A stretch of 64,000 nucleotides of DNA from Rhizobium sp. J15 (GTDB taxonomy: Bacteria > Pseudomonadota > Alphaproteobacteria > Rhizobiales > Rhizobiaceae). Location of the stretch: NCBI RefSeq assembly GCF_002531825.1, contig NZ_NWSX01000023.1:1-64000 (forward strand), read 5' to 3'. The position numbers and the translations under genes are program-made. Each line of letters begins with the position of its first letter. Within the stretch, counting starts at the first letter, position 1. Shown piece by piece: positions 25,385-34,881 of this stretch. The notes under the pieces are model-generated. The model saw only the letters and a program-made list of their open reading frames with translations. It was not told where the DNA came from and did not search any database.

Positions 25385-26485
25385 ATGCTGATCTGGCTTG
25401 TCGAACTGTCGGAATATTTCAAGTTTCTGAACCTGTTCAGATATATTACCTTCCGCACGGGCGCCGCTCTTTTCACCTCTGCACTGATCGTCTTCCTGTT
25501 CGGGCCGACGATCATCAATTCGCTGCGCATCCGGCAGGGCAAAGGCCAGCCGATCCGCGCCGACGGGCCGCAGACGCATTTCAAGAAGGCCGGTACGCCG
25601 ACGATGGGCGGGCTGATGATCCTTGCCGGCATCGTCGGGGCCTCGCTGCTCTGGGCCGACCTTTCCAACGTCTACGTCGTCGCTACGCTGCTGGTGACGC
25701 TGGGTTTCGGCGCCATCGGCTTCTATGATGACTATCTCAAAGTGACCAAGCAGAGCCATAAGGGCTTCTCCGGCAAGGCGCGCCTCGGCATCGAGTTCAT
25801 CATAGCCGGCATCGCCGTCTATTTCATGATGCGCACCGCCCTTGCTTCAGGGACGGCCGGCTCGACCTTCGGTTCCTCGATCGCCTTTCCCTTCTTCAAG
25901 GACTTCCTGATCAATCTCGGCATCATGTTCGTCGTCTTCGGCGGCTTCGTCATTGTCGGCGCCGGCAATGCCGTCAATCTGACGGACGGGCTCGACGGGC
26001 TTGCCATCGTGCCTGTGATGATCGCCGCCGCCTCCTTCGGCGTCATCGCCTATCTCGCCGGCAACGTCGTCTTTGCGAACTACCTGCAGATCAATTTCGT
26101 GCCCGGCACCGGTGAGCTTGCCGTCGTGCTCGGCGCCGTCATCGGCGCCGGCCTCGGCTTCCTCTGGTTCAATGCGCCGCCGGCGGCCATCTTCATGGGC
26201 GATACCGGGTCGCTGGCGCTCGGCGGCACGATCGGCACCGTCGCCGTCGCCACCAAGCACGAGATCGTCATGGCGATTATCGGCGGCCTCTTCGTCATGG
26301 AGACGCTCTCGGTCATCATCCAGGTCGGCTTCTTCAAGATGACCGGCCGGCGCGTCTTCCTGATGGCGCCGATCCACCATCACTTCGAAAAGAAGGGCTG
26401 GACCGAGAGCCAGGTGGTCATCCGTTTCTGGATCATCGCGGTCGGTCTTGCCATGCTCGGCCTTTCGACGCTGAAGCTGCGGTGA
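25385..26485 (+). CDS. mraY: Phospho-MurNAc-pentapeptide transferase
   Basis: The 366-residue polytopic inner membrane enzyme transfers phospho-MurNAc-pentapeptide to undecaprenyl phosphate, making lipid I. About ten transmembrane helices are evident. Catalytic signatures are the aspartate pair in FYDDYLKVTK near residue 118, NLTDGLDGLA near 200, GDTGSLALGG near 275 and the histidine motif PIHHHFEKKGW near 325. The length matches the family. The gene starts 21 bp after murF. Confidence 0.97.
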   Translation: MLIWLVELSEYFKFLNLFRYITFRTGAALFTSALIVFLFGPTIINSLRIRQGKGQPIRADGPQTHFKKAGTPTMGGLMILAGIVGASLLWADLSNVYVVATLLVTLGFGAIGFYDDYLKVTKQSHKGFSGKARLGIEFIIAGIAVYFMMRTALASGTAGSTFGSSIAFPFFKDFLINLGIMFVVFGGFVIVGAGNAVNLTDGLDGLAIVPVMIAAASFGVIAYLAGNVVFANYLQINFVPGTGELAVVLGAVIGAGLGFLWFNAPPAAIFMGDTGSLALGGTIGTVAVATKHEIVMAIIGGLFVMETLSVIIQVGFFKMTGRRVFLMAPIHHHFEKKGWTESQVVIRFWIIAVGLAMLGLSTLKLR

Positions 26486-26492
26486 GGCGGCG

Positions 26493-27905
26493 ATGATCCC
26501 GGTCACGACGCTCAAAGACAGGAAGGTCGCGCTCTTCGGGCTCGGCGGCTCCGGTTTTGCCACTGCCCGCGCGCTGATTGCGGGCGGCGCCGATGTGACC
26601 GCCTGGGACGACAATCCCGACAGCGTCGCCAAGGCTTCGGCCGAAGGCATCCGGACGGAGGACCTGCACACGATCGACTGGAGCCAGCAGGCGCTGTTCG
26701 TGCTGTCGCCCGGTGTGCCGCTCACCCATCCGAAACCGCACTGGACCGTCGATCTGGCGCGTGCGGCGGGCGTCGACATCGTCGGCGACGTCGAACTCTT
26801 CGTGCGCGAGCGCCGCGCCCATGCGCCGGACTGCCCCTTCATCGCTATCACCGGCACCAACGGCAAATCGACCACCACGGCGCTGATTGCCCATATCCTG
26901 ACATCGGCAGGCTACGACACGCAGCTCGGCGGCAATATCGGCACGGCCGTGCTGACGCTCGATCCGCCGAAGGCGGGCCGTTATTTCGTCGTCGAATGCT
27001 CCTCCTACCAGATCGATCTGGCGCCGACGCTGAACCCGTCCGCCGGCATCCTTCTCAACCTGACGCCCGATCACCTCGACCGCCACGGCACGATGCAGCA
27101 CTATGCCGACGTCAAGGAGCGGCTGGTCGCCGGCAGCGATGTGGCGATCGTCGGCATCGACGACAGCCATTCGGTGCTGATCGCCGACCGCGTCGAGCGG
27201 GCGGGCGTCAAGGTGGTCCGCATCTCCCGCCGCAACGTGGTGGCCGATGGCATCTATGCCGAGGGCACCAAGCTCGTTCAGGCCGCCGGCGGCGCCATGC
27301 TGCCCTTCGTCGATCTCGACGGCATCCAGACGCTGCGCGGCAGCCATAATGCGCAGAACGCCGCCGCCGCCGTCGCCGCCTGCCTTGCGGCCGGCGTCTC
27401 CGCCGACGATATCCGCGCCGGCCTTATCTCCTTCCCCGGCCTCAAGCACCGCATGCAGCCGGTGGGCCAGCGTGGCCGCGTCGTCTTCGTCAACGATTCC
27501 AAGGCGACCAATGCCGATGCCGCGGCTCCCGCGCTTTCGAGCTATGATCGCATCTACTGGATCGCCGGCGGCCTGCCGAAATCAGGCGGCATCACGACGC
27601 TCGCTCCCTATTTTCCGCGCATCGCCAAGACCTATCTGATCGGCGAGGCGGCGGCGGAATTCGCAGCCACCCTCGGCGAAGCCGTGCCCTACGAGATATC
27701 AGGCACGCTGGAGCGGGCGGTGGCGCATGCGGCGGCCGATGCAGAACGCGACGAGAGCGGCTCTTCGGTCGTGATGTTATCCCCGGCTTGCGCAAGCTTC
27801 GACCAGTATAAGAACTTCGAAGTCAGGGGCGATGCCTTCGTCAGCCACGTGGCGGCACTTGACGGAATGACGATGCTGATCGGTCCTGCAACAGGAGAGA
27901 AATGA
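26493..27905 (+). CDS. murD: UDP-MurNAc-L-alanine:D-glutamate ligase
   Basis: The 470-residue ligase adds D-glutamate to UDP-MurNAc-L-Ala in the cytoplasm. An N-terminal Rossmann-like domain (KVALFGLGGSGFATARAL) is followed by the P-loop GTNGKSTTTA near residue 120, NLTPDHLDRHGTMQHY near 190 and the C-terminal NDSKATNADA near 332. All are standard Mur-ligase elements. It begins 7 bp after mraY and ends 1 bp before ftsW. Confidence 0.95.
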   Translation: MIPVTTLKDRKVALFGLGGSGFATARALIAGGADVTAWDDNPDSVAKASAEGIRTEDLHTIDWSQQALFVLSPGVPLTHPKPHWTVDLARAAGVDIVGDVELFVRERRAHAPDCPFIAITGTNGKSTTTALIAHILTSAGYDTQLGGNIGTAVLTLDPPKAGRYFVVECSSYQIDLAPTLNPSAGILLNLTPDHLDRHGTMQHYADVKERLVAGSDVAIVGIDDSHSVLIADRVERAGVKVVRISRRNVVADGIYAEGTKLVQAAGGAMLPFVDLDGIQTLRGSHNAQNAAAAVAACLAAGVSADDIRAGLISFPGLKHRMQPVGQRGRVVFVNDSKATNADAAAPALSSYDRIYWIAGGLPKSGGITTLAPYFPRIAKTYLIGEAAAEFAATLGEAVPYEISGTLERAVAHAAADAERDESGSSVVMLSPACASFDQYKNFEVRGDAFVSHVAALDGMTMLIGPATGEK

Positions 27906-27906
27906 C

Positions 27907-29061
27907 ATGGTAAGCCGCGCGGAACGTGGGCCTCTGGCCGATTGGTTCTGGACCATCGACCGCTTCTTCCTGGCGATGTTCATCTTCCTGATGGGCATCG
28001 GCTTCATGCTTTCCTTCGCCGCCTCTCCCGCGGTTGCCGAGCGCATCGGGCTCGAACCTTTCCACTTCGTCAAGCGCCATGCGGCCTTCATGATCCCGTC
28101 GATCGCCGTGATGCTCGGGCTGTCGTTCCTGACGCCGCGCCAGGTGCGGCGGACCGCGATCCTGCTTTTGATCATCTCGCTCGCGATGATGGTGCTGGTT
28201 CTTTTCGTCGGGCAGGAGGTCAAGGGCGGCAGGCGCTGGATCTGGATCGCCGGCCTTTCCGTCCAGCCGTCGGAATTCATGAAGCCCGCCTTCGTCGTCG
28301 TCTGCGCCTGGCTGTTTGCCGAACATGCGCGCCAGCCTGAAATTCCCGGCAATCTCTTCGCCATCATCCTGTTCGGCATCGTCGCCGCACTTCTCGTCGC
28401 GCAGCCGGACCTCGGCCAGACCATCCTGACCACGGCGGTCTGGGGCGGGATGTTCTTCATGGCCGGCATGCCGTGGATCTGGATCGTGCTGCTCGGCATC
28501 GGCGGCGCCGGCGGCCTGCTCAGCGCCTATTACGTCTTTCCGCACGTTGCCGGCCGAATAGACAAGTTCATGACCGGCGAGGGCGACACGTTCCAGATCG
28601 ACACAGCGCGCGAAGCGATCATCCGCGGCAGCTGGTTCGGCCAGGGACCGGGTGAAGGCATCGTCAAGCGCATCATTCCGGATGCCCATACCGACTTCAT
28701 CTTCTCGGTCGCGGCCGAAGAATTCGGCATCGTCTTCTGCATGGCGCTCGTCGCGCTGTTCACCGTGCTGGTGCTGCGCGGCCTGTCGCATGCCTATCGC
28801 GAGCGCAACGACTTCAACCGTTTCGCCGTCGCCGGCCTGGTGCTGCAGATGGGTATCCAGTCGATCATCAATATCGGCGTCAATCTCGAGCTGCTGCCGG
28901 CAAAGGGCATGACGCTGCCGCTGATTTCCTACGGCGGCTCGTCTATGGTGGCGATCTGCGTCACCGCCGGTTTCATTCTGGCGCTGACGCGCCATCGCCC
29001 GGAAAAACGCGCGCAGGACCGGAGCCTTTTCCGCGTCCCGCACGGTATGCCGGCGGAGTAG
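27907..29061 (+). CDS. ftsW: Septal peptidoglycan glycosyltransferase FtsW (SEDS family)
   Basis: The 384-residue membrane protein polymerises lipid II into glycan strands at the septum together with FtsI. About ten helices are present, with SEDS signatures RRWIWIAGLSVQPSEFMKPA near residue 110, GPGEGIVKRIIPDAHTDFIF near 250 (the acidic and basic residues of the active loop) and LPLISYGGSSM near 337. The ATG at 27907 lies one base beyond the murD stop. Its place between murD and murG is conserved in dcw clusters. Confidence 0.95.
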   Translation: MVSRAERGPLADWFWTIDRFFLAMFIFLMGIGFMLSFAASPAVAERIGLEPFHFVKRHAAFMIPSIAVMLGLSFLTPRQVRRTAILLLIISLAMMVLVLFVGQEVKGGRRWIWIAGLSVQPSEFMKPAFVVVCAWLFAEHARQPEIPGNLFAIILFGIVAALLVAQPDLGQTILTTAVWGGMFFMAGMPWIWIVLLGIGGAGGLLSAYYVFPHVAGRIDKFMTGEGDTFQIDTAREAIIRGSWFGQGPGEGIVKRIIPDAHTDFIFSVAAEEFGIVFCMALVALFTVLVLRGLSHAYRERNDFNRFAVAGLVLQMGIQSIINIGVNLELLPAKGMTLPLISYGGSSMVAICVTAGFILALTRHRPEKRAQDRSLFRVPHGMPAE

Positions 29062-29067
29062 GAGCTT

Positions 29068-30192
29068 ATGAGCAAAGGCATCGTTCTGCTTGCCGCCGGG
29101 GGGACCGGCGGCCATGTGTTCCCGGCGGAGGCGCTGGCCTTCAAGCTGAAGGAACGCGGCTATTCGGTGCATCTCGTCACCGACAGCCGGGCGGAGCGTT
29201 ATGCCGGCAAGTTCCCGGCCGAGGAAATCCATGTCGTGCCGTCGGCAACGATCGGTTCGAAGAACCCGGTGGCCGTCGCCCGTTCGCTATGGACGCTCTG
29301 GAGCGGCATGCGGGCGGCAAAGAAGCTGATCCAGCGGCTGAAGCCCGTCATCGTCGTCGGTTTCGGCGGTTATCCCACCGTGCCGCCGCTGCTTGCCGCC
29401 ACAAGGCTCGGCGTGCCGGCGATGATCCATGAGCAGAATGCCGTGATGGGCCGCGCCAACAAGGCGCTGGCGACCCGCGTGCAGGGGATCGCCGGCGGTT
29501 TCCTGCCGGAGGGCGGCGCTGCCTTTCCCGACAAGACGGTGACGACGGGCAATCCGGTTCGCCCGGCGATCATCGCCGCGGCCGAGGTGCCTTATACGCC
29601 GTCGCATCCCGGCGAAGCCTTCAATCTCGTGGTCTTCGGCGGCAGCCAGGGCGCGCAATATTTCTCCAAGGCGCTGCCGACGGCGATCAGCCTGCTCGAC
29701 GAAGCGCTTCGCCTTCGCCTGCGCATCACCCAGCAGGTGCGCCCGGAGGATATGGAGATGGTCAGCGGCTGCGTCGCCAAGCTGGATATGGGCGCCGATA
29801 TCGCGCCCTTCTTCACCGACATGGCGGAGCGGCTGGCGAAAGCGCATCTTGTGATCTGCCGCTCCGGCGCTTCGACGGTTTCGGAAATCTCGGTCATCGG
29901 CCGTCCGGCCGTGCTGGTGCCTTATCCGCATGCGCTCGACCACGACCAGGCGGCCAATGCCGCCGCGCTCGCCGCGACCGGCGGAGCCAAGGTGATCCCA
30001 CAGGCGGAGCTTTCGCCGGAACGCATCGCCTCCATCCTGAGCCACGTGATGAACGACCCGGAAAAGCTTGCCGGCATGGCGGCCGCGGCCAAGCTCGCGG
30101 GAAAACCCGATGCCGCGAACTTGCTTGCCGACATGGTTGAGGCTATTGCCGCCGGACGGACAATAGCGGAATTCAAGAGGACACGCGCATGA
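29068..30192 (+). CDS. murG: UDP-GlcNAc:lipid I N-acetylglucosaminyltransferase
   Basis: The 374-residue GT-B enzyme makes lipid II at the inner face of the membrane. The N-terminal glycine loop GGTGGHVFPA (residues 10-19), HEQNAVMGRANKAL near 125, FGGSQGAQYFSKALP near 190 and the UDP-GlcNAc-binding region CRSGASTVSEISVIGRP near 270 identify it. GGAGCTT precedes the ATG. The stop overlaps the murC start in an ATGA. Confidence 0.97.
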   Translation: MSKGIVLLAAGGTGGHVFPAEALAFKLKERGYSVHLVTDSRAERYAGKFPAEEIHVVPSATIGSKNPVAVARSLWTLWSGMRAAKKLIQRLKPVIVVGFGGYPTVPPLLAATRLGVPAMIHEQNAVMGRANKALATRVQGIAGGFLPEGGAAFPDKTVTTGNPVRPAIIAAAEVPYTPSHPGEAFNLVVFGGSQGAQYFSKALPTAISLLDEALRLRLRITQQVRPEDMEMVSGCVAKLDMGADIAPFFTDMAERLAKAHLVICRSGASTVSEISVIGRPAVLVPYPHALDHDQAANAAALAATGGAKVIPQAELSPERIASILSHVMNDPEKLAGMAAAAKLAGKPDAANLLADMVEAIAAGRTIAEFKRTRA

Positions 30193-31604
30193 AACTGCCG
30201 AAGGCGATCGGTCTCGTCCATTTCATCGGCATTGGCGGTATCGGCATGAGCGGTATCGCCGAGGTGCTGCACAATCTCGGCCACAAGGTGCAGGGGTCCG
30301 ACCAGGCCGACAGCGCCAATGTCCAGCGCCTGCGTGACAAGGGCATCGAAGTCTCCGTCGGCCACCGGGCCGAAAACCTCGGCGATGCCGAAGTCGTCGT
30401 GGTTTCGACGGCGATTAAGAAGAGCAATCCGGAACTCATCGCGGCGCGCGAAAAGCTGCTGCCGGTGGTGCGCCGCGCCGAGATGCTGGCCGAACTGATG
30501 CGCTTCCGCAATGCGATCGCCATCGGCGGCACCCATGGCAAGACGACGACCACATCGCTGGTCGCGACCCTGCTCGAAGCCGGCGGGCTCGACCCGACCG
30601 TCATCAACGGCGGCATCATCAACGCCTACGGCACCAATGCCCGCATGGGCGAGGGCGAGTGGATGGTGGTCGAAGCCGATGAATCCGACGGCACCTTCCT
30701 GAAGCTTCCGGCCGATGTTGCCGTCATCACCAATATCGATCCCGAGCATCTCGACCATTACGGCAATTTCGACGCCGTGCGCGCCGCCTTCCGGCAGTTC
30801 GTCGAGAACGTGCCGTTCTACGGCTTCGGCGTCATGTGCCTGGACCACCCCGAAGTGCAGGCGCTGGTCGGCCGCATCGAGGACCGCAAGATCATCACCT
30901 ATGGCGAAAACCCGCAGGCCGACGTGCGCTTCAAGAATGTGCGCATCGACGGCACGCGCTCGATCTTCGACGTTGAGATCCGCCGACGCCGCACCGGCCA
31001 GGTCATCCAGCTCAAGGAACTGGTCATGCCGATGCCCGGCCGTCACAATATTTCCAACGCCACCGCGGCGATCGCGGTTGCCAACCGGCTCGGCATTTCC
31101 AAGGAAGATATCGCCAAGGGGCTCGCCTCCTTCGGCGGCGTCAAGCGCCGCTTTACGCTGACCGGCGAATGGAACGGCGTGCAGATCTTCGACGATTACG
31201 GCCACCACCCCGTCGAGATCAAGGCCGTGCTGCGCGCTGCCCGCGAAGCCTGCAAGGGGCGGATCATCGCCGTTCATCAGCCGCACCGCTACAGCCGCCT
31301 TTCGAGCCTGTTCGAAGAATTCGCCGCCTGCTTCAACGATGCCGACAGCATTTTCCTGGCGCCCGTCTATGCGGCAGGCGAGGATCCGATCGAAGGCATG
31401 GATTCGGTATCGCTCGTCTCGCGCATCAAATCCGGCGGCCATCGCGACGCCCGCTTCCTCGCTTCGGCGGAGCTTCTGCCGCAGATGGTTGCAGAGGTTG
31501 CAAAGCCTGGTGATTTCGTGGTTCTGTTGGGGGCTGGAAGCATCACATCCTGGGCAGCGGCGCTGCCCAAACAACTGGAAGGCCTATCGGGAAAGTCCGC
31601 ATGA
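30189..31604 (+). CDS. murC: UDP-N-acetylmuramate:L-alanine ligase
   Basis: The 471-residue ligase adds the first stem-peptide residue. HFIGIGGIGMSGIAEVL (about residues 13-29) forms the UDP-MurNAc domain start, GGTHGKTTTTS near 115 is the ATP loop, DESDGTFLKL near 165 and IFDDYGHHPVEIKA near 335 are conserved. It overlaps murG by 4 bp at the start and murB by 4 bp at the end, which suggests stepwise coupled translation. Confidence 0.97.
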   Translation: MKLPKAIGLVHFIGIGGIGMSGIAEVLHNLGHKVQGSDQADSANVQRLRDKGIEVSVGHRAENLGDAEVVVVSTAIKKSNPELIAAREKLLPVVRRAEMLAELMRFRNAIAIGGTHGKTTTTSLVATLLEAGGLDPTVINGGIINAYGTNARMGEGEWMVVEADESDGTFLKLPADVAVITNIDPEHLDHYGNFDAVRAAFRQFVENVPFYGFGVMCLDHPEVQALVGRIEDRKIITYGENPQADVRFKNVRIDGTRSIFDVEIRRRRTGQVIQLKELVMPMPGRHNISNATAAIAVANRLGISKEDIAKGLASFGGVKRRFTLTGEWNGVQIFDDYGHHPVEIKAVLRAAREACKGRIIAVHQPHRYSRLSSLFEEFAACFNDADSIFLAPVYAAGEDPIEGMDSVSLVSRIKSGGHRDARFLASAELLPQMVAEVAKPGDFVVLLGAGSITSWAAALPKQLEGLSGKSA

Positions 31605-32575
31605 AACAGGTGAATGGGGAAAAGCTTCTCGCGTCTCTCGGAGACGGTGTAAAGGATATCCGCGGCCGCATCACGCCGGATGCCCCCATGGACCGCGTCA
31701 CCTGGTTCCGGGCGGGCGGGCTCGCCGAGCTGATGTTCCAGCCGCATGACGTCGACGACCTCATCGCCTTCCTGAAGATCCTGCCGGAAGAAGTGCCGCT
31801 GACGGTGGTCGGCGTCGGCTCCAACATCCTGGTGCGCGACGGCGGCATCCCAGGCGTTGTGCTGCGCCTGTCGGCCAAGGGCTTCGGCTTCGTCGAGCTG
31901 GCCGGTGAAAACCGCATCCTCGCCGGCGCCATCTGCCCGGACAAGCATCTCGCGGCGATGGCGATGGACAATGGCATCGGCGGCTTCCATTTCTATTACG
32001 GCATCCCGGGCGGCATCGGCGGCGCGGCGCGCATGAATGCCGGCGCCAACGGCGTCGAGACGCGCGAACGGCTGGTCGAGGTCAACGCGGTCGACCGCAA
32101 GGGCAACAAGCATGTGCTCTCCAATGCCGAGATGGGCTATTCCTACCGGCATTCCGCGGCCCCTGCCGACCTGATCTTCACCTCCGTGCTGTTCGAAGGC
32201 TATCCCGAGGACCGCGCCCAGATCCGCGCCGAGATGGACGCGGTGCGCAATCACCGCGAGACGGTGCAGCCGGTGCGCGAGAAGACCGGCGGCTCGACTT
32301 TCAAGAACCCGCCCGGCCATTCGGCCTGGAAGCTGATCGACGAGGCGGGCTGCCGCGGCCTCGTCATCGGCGGCGCGCAGATGTCGTCGCTTCACTGCAA
32401 CTTCATGATCAACATGGGGCAGGCGACCGGCTACGATCTCGAATATCTCGGCGAGCAGGTGCGCCGCGAGGTCTTCGAGAAAGAGGGCATCAAGCTCGAA
32501 TGGGAAATCAAGCGCATCGGCGTCTTCATGCCCGGCCGCGAAGTGCGTCCGTTCCAGGGCGTGACCACCGAGTAG
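31601..32575 (+). CDS. murB: UDP-N-acetylenolpyruvoylglucosamine reductase
   Basis: The 324-residue flavoenzyme reduces UDP-GlcNAc-enolpyruvate to UDP-MurNAc with NADPH. FAD-binding segments VGVGSNILVRDGG near residue 68 and GIPGGIGGAARMNAGANG near 130 are clear. GGSTFKNPPGHSAW near 229 carries the catalytic serine, and SLHCNFMINMGQATG near 264 is conserved. It is the last gene of the uninterrupted left block of the dcw cluster; its stop is three bases from the stop of a convergent gene. Confidence 0.95.
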   Translation: MKQVNGEKLLASLGDGVKDIRGRITPDAPMDRVTWFRAGGLAELMFQPHDVDDLIAFLKILPEEVPLTVVGVGSNILVRDGGIPGVVLRLSAKGFGFVELAGENRILAGAICPDKHLAAMAMDNGIGGFHFYYGIPGGIGGAARMNAGANGVETRERLVEVNAVDRKGNKHVLSNAEMGYSYRHSAAPADLIFTSVLFEGYPEDRAQIRAEMDAVRNHRETVQPVREKTGGSTFKNPPGHSAWKLIDEAGCRGLVIGGAQMSSLHCNFMINMGQATGYDLEYLGEQVRREVFEKEGIKLEWEIKRIGVFMPGREVRPFQGVTTE

Positions 32576-32578
32576 CGG

Positions 32579-33508
32579 TTACTTCACCGCCAGTTTCAGG
32601 CCTTCGCGCGGCGTGACGACGGGCGACCAGCCGAGAACGTCGCGCGCCTGGGATATGTCGACCTGCAGCGAACCGCAAAGGCGCTGATAGACGGCTTCCT
32701 TCCCGACTGCCTTTGCCGCCATGTGCAGCACTGCGGACGGGAAGGGGACCAGCATCGGCTTGACGCCGAGCCCCACGGCGATTCCGCTGATGAGCGCCGG
32801 GGTCGAGAGGTCCTCACCATCTCCGGCAAGAAAAATCTCGCCGCCGGCGGCGGGATGCGCCATGCAGGTGATGATCAGATCGACGAGATTTTGCACCGCG
32901 ACCAGGGTGCGGCGGTTCTTCAGCGAAGCGAAAGGGAGCGGTATCCGCTTGCGGACGAGCCCGGTGAGAAGAGCGAAGTTGCCCCTTGCGCCGGGACCAT
33001 AGACCAGGGGCGGGCGGATGATGACGACGTCCATGCCGGTGCGGGCGGCGATTTCGCGCAGGCCGGTTTCGCTTTCCAGCTTCGAAATACCGTAGGGATC
33101 GATCGGCTTCGGCGTGTCGTCGTGCCGGAACGGCCTGTCGTTCTCTTCGCCATTGACCTTGATGGTGCTGACGAAGACGAATCTCTTTAGGCCGGTGCGC
33201 GCGGCCTGTTCGGCGAGATTGAGCGTGGCGGCGGTGTTCGTCCGGCGGAATTCCGCCAGCGGATCGGCCGCGCGGTCGTTCATGATGTGCACGCGGGCAG
33301 CAAGGTGGACGATGACATCGACGCCTTCGAGCGCTCCCGCCCAGTCGGTCCTGTCGGTTATATCGATCGGAAAATGCCTGACATCATCAGGAAAGGCAGG
33401 CGTTGCGGATCGGGTGGTGACCACGAGATCGCAAACCTTCTCCTCGTGCAGCCGTTTGACAAGCGGGCTGCCGACGAAGCCGGCGGCGCCGGTGACGAGG
33501 CATCGCAT
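32579..33508 (-). CDS. NAD-dependent epimerase/dehydratase (extended SDR) inserted in the dcw cluster
   Basis: The 309-residue protein has the NAD-binding TGAAGFVGSPLVKRL at residues 6-20, IVHLAARVH near 65, a serine/threonine in FVFVSTIKVNG near 112 and the catalytic YxxxK in YGISKLESE near 138. It resembles UDP-sugar 4-epimerases and dehydratases used for surface polysaccharides; the substrate is unknown. It is on the opposite strand between murB and ddl, breaking an otherwise one-directional cluster. It converges with murB at 3 bp. The ATG at 33508 has GGGAGAAG upstream. Codon use looks like that of its neighbours, so recent acquisition is not evident. Confidence 0.82.
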   Translation of the reverse strand: MRCLVTGAAGFVGSPLVKRLHEEKVCDLVVTTRSATPAFPDDVRHFPIDITDRTDWAGALEGVDVIVHLAARVHIMNDRAADPLAEFRRTNTAATLNLAEQAARTGLKRFVFVSTIKVNGEENDRPFRHDDTPKPIDPYGISKLESETGLREIAARTGMDVVIIRPPLVYGPGARGNFALLTGLVRKRIPLPFASLKNRRTLVAVQNLVDLIITCMAHPAAGGEIFLAGDGEDLSTPALISGIAVGLGVKPMLVPFPSAVLHMAAKAVGKEAVYQRLCGSLQVDISQARDVLGWSPVVTPREGLKLAVK

Positions 33509-33843
33509 GATCTTCTCCCTGCTGTTTCCTGGCCTTCGCTAACCGGAAGTCGGACCCGCATCAACAGAAAAGCGGGAATGGCCGAGCGTCGCGGCGCTTT
33601 GCATTAATCAATCAAGGCGCCGGCCGCCGCCTCAGTGTTGCCGGTATCGGGTTGAGGAATGACGTCTCAAACCCTTGGCTGATTCCATCATGGGTGAGCG
33701 CCATACGATATCTCGTTGAACGGATAGGCTTTTTCGATCGTGCTCGGCCTTGCTTCCGGACGGTCTGGGAATGGCTGCGAGATGAGCAAAAGGTAAAGGG
33801 CAGCGAACTTCCGGGCAAAGAGTTAACGAAAGTAAACACTTCA

Positions 33844-33851
33844 TTAACCAT
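33844..33851 (+). promoter_or_regulatory. CtrA-like half-site upstream of ddl-ftsQAZ
   Basis: TTAACCAT matches the half-site motif reported for CtrA in Sinorhizobium and lies 104 bp before the ddl start, with a second TTAAC at 33823. The region 33509-33954 must hold the promoter for ddl because the reversed epimerase gene separates ddl from murB. Apart from this motif the roughly 450-bp gap shows no clear gene. Its short frames on both strands lack a good start context and are probably chance. Confidence 0.35.
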
Positions 33852-33954
33852 AATGATGCTCTAATGCAGGCAAGCCGGACAAAGGCCTGAAACGGCGCAG
33901 ACAGCTTCGCGCAAGCGTCGATTTCAAAAGTGGAAGTTATTTTTGGGGGTGTTG

Positions 33955-34881
33955 ATGAGTCGCAAGCATGTCGCTGTCCTGATGGGCGGATTTTCCTCGG
34001 AAAGGCCCGTCAGCCTTTCCTCGGGAAAGGCTTGCGCAGAGGCCCTCGAAGCGGAAGGCTTCAAGGTGACGTGCATCGATGTCGCCCGCGACGTTTCCGA
34101 AAAGCTTGCCGCGCTGAAGCCGGATGTCGCCTTCAATGCCCTCCATGGCCCCTTCGGTGAGGACGGCACGATCCAGGGCATTCTGGAATATCTGGAGATT
34201 CCCTATACGCATTCGGGCGTGCTTGCCTCGGCCTTGGCGATGGACAAGGACAAGGCGAAGCGCGTTGCCGCTGCTGCCGGTGTTCCGGTGGCCGAATCGC
34301 AGACGATCAATCGTTTCGCCTTTCCCTCGGTTCATCCGATGAGGCCGCCCTATGTGGTGAAGCCGGTGCGAGAGGGGTCGAGCTTCGGCGTCGTCATCGT
34401 CACGGAAGATCAGGCGCATCCGCCGCAGGTCGTCAGCTCGCCCGAGTGGCGTTACGGCGAAGAGGTGCTGGTCGAGCGCTATGTCTATGGCCGTGAACTG
34501 ACCTGCGGCGTGATGGGCGACGTCGCGCTCGGCGTCACCGAAGTGGTGCCGCAGGGCCACAATTTCTATGATTACGATTCCAAGTATGCGGCAGGCGGTT
34601 CAAAACACGTCATCCCGGCGAAAATTTCACCGAATATTTACCAAAAAATACAAACATTGGCCCTAAGGGCGCATCAGGCAATCGGTTGCCGCGGCGTCAG
34701 TCGGTCCGACTTTCGTTACGACGATCGTTTCTCCGAAGACGGCGAAATCATCTGGCTGGAGGTCAATACCCAGCCTGGCATGACTCCAACCTCGCTCGTG
34801 CCCGAAATGGCCGGTCATGCCGGCTATTCGTTTGGTCAGTTTCTCCGGTGGATGGTGGAGGACGCGTCTTGTTTGCGTTGA
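33955..34881 (+). CDS. ddl: D-alanine:D-alanine ligase
   Basis: The 308-residue ATP-grasp enzyme makes the D-Ala-D-Ala dipeptide used by MurF. MGGFSSERPVSLSSG near residue 10, NALHGPFGEDGTIQG near 61, KPVREGSSFGV near 137 and the metal-binding LEVNTQPGMTPTSLVPE near 267 are all standard. A GGGGG run precedes the ATG at 33955; an in-frame TTG at 33943 is too close to it. The last codons overlap the TTG start of ftsQ by 13 bp. Confidence 0.95.
   Translation: MSRKHVAVLMGGFSSERPVSLSSGKACAEALEAEGFKVTCIDVARDVSEKLAALKPDVAFNALHGPFGEDGTIQGILEYLEIPYTHSGVLASALAMDKDKAKRVAAAAGVPVAESQTINRFAFPSVHPMRPPYVVKPVREGSSFGVVIVTEDQAHPPQVVSSPEWRYGEEVLVERYVYGRELTCGVMGDVALGVTEVVPQGHNFYDYDSKYAAGGSKHVIPAKISPNIYQKIQTLALRAHQAIGCRGVSRSDFRYDDRFSEDGEIIWLEVNTQPGMTPTSLVPEMAGHAGYSFGQFLRWMVEDASCLR

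Noticed and set aside
33612..33864. Short overlapping frames on both strands (about 70-79 residues) between the epimerase gene and ddl
   Set aside because: No ribosome binding site or coding-type codon use; the region is better explained as promoter DNA.
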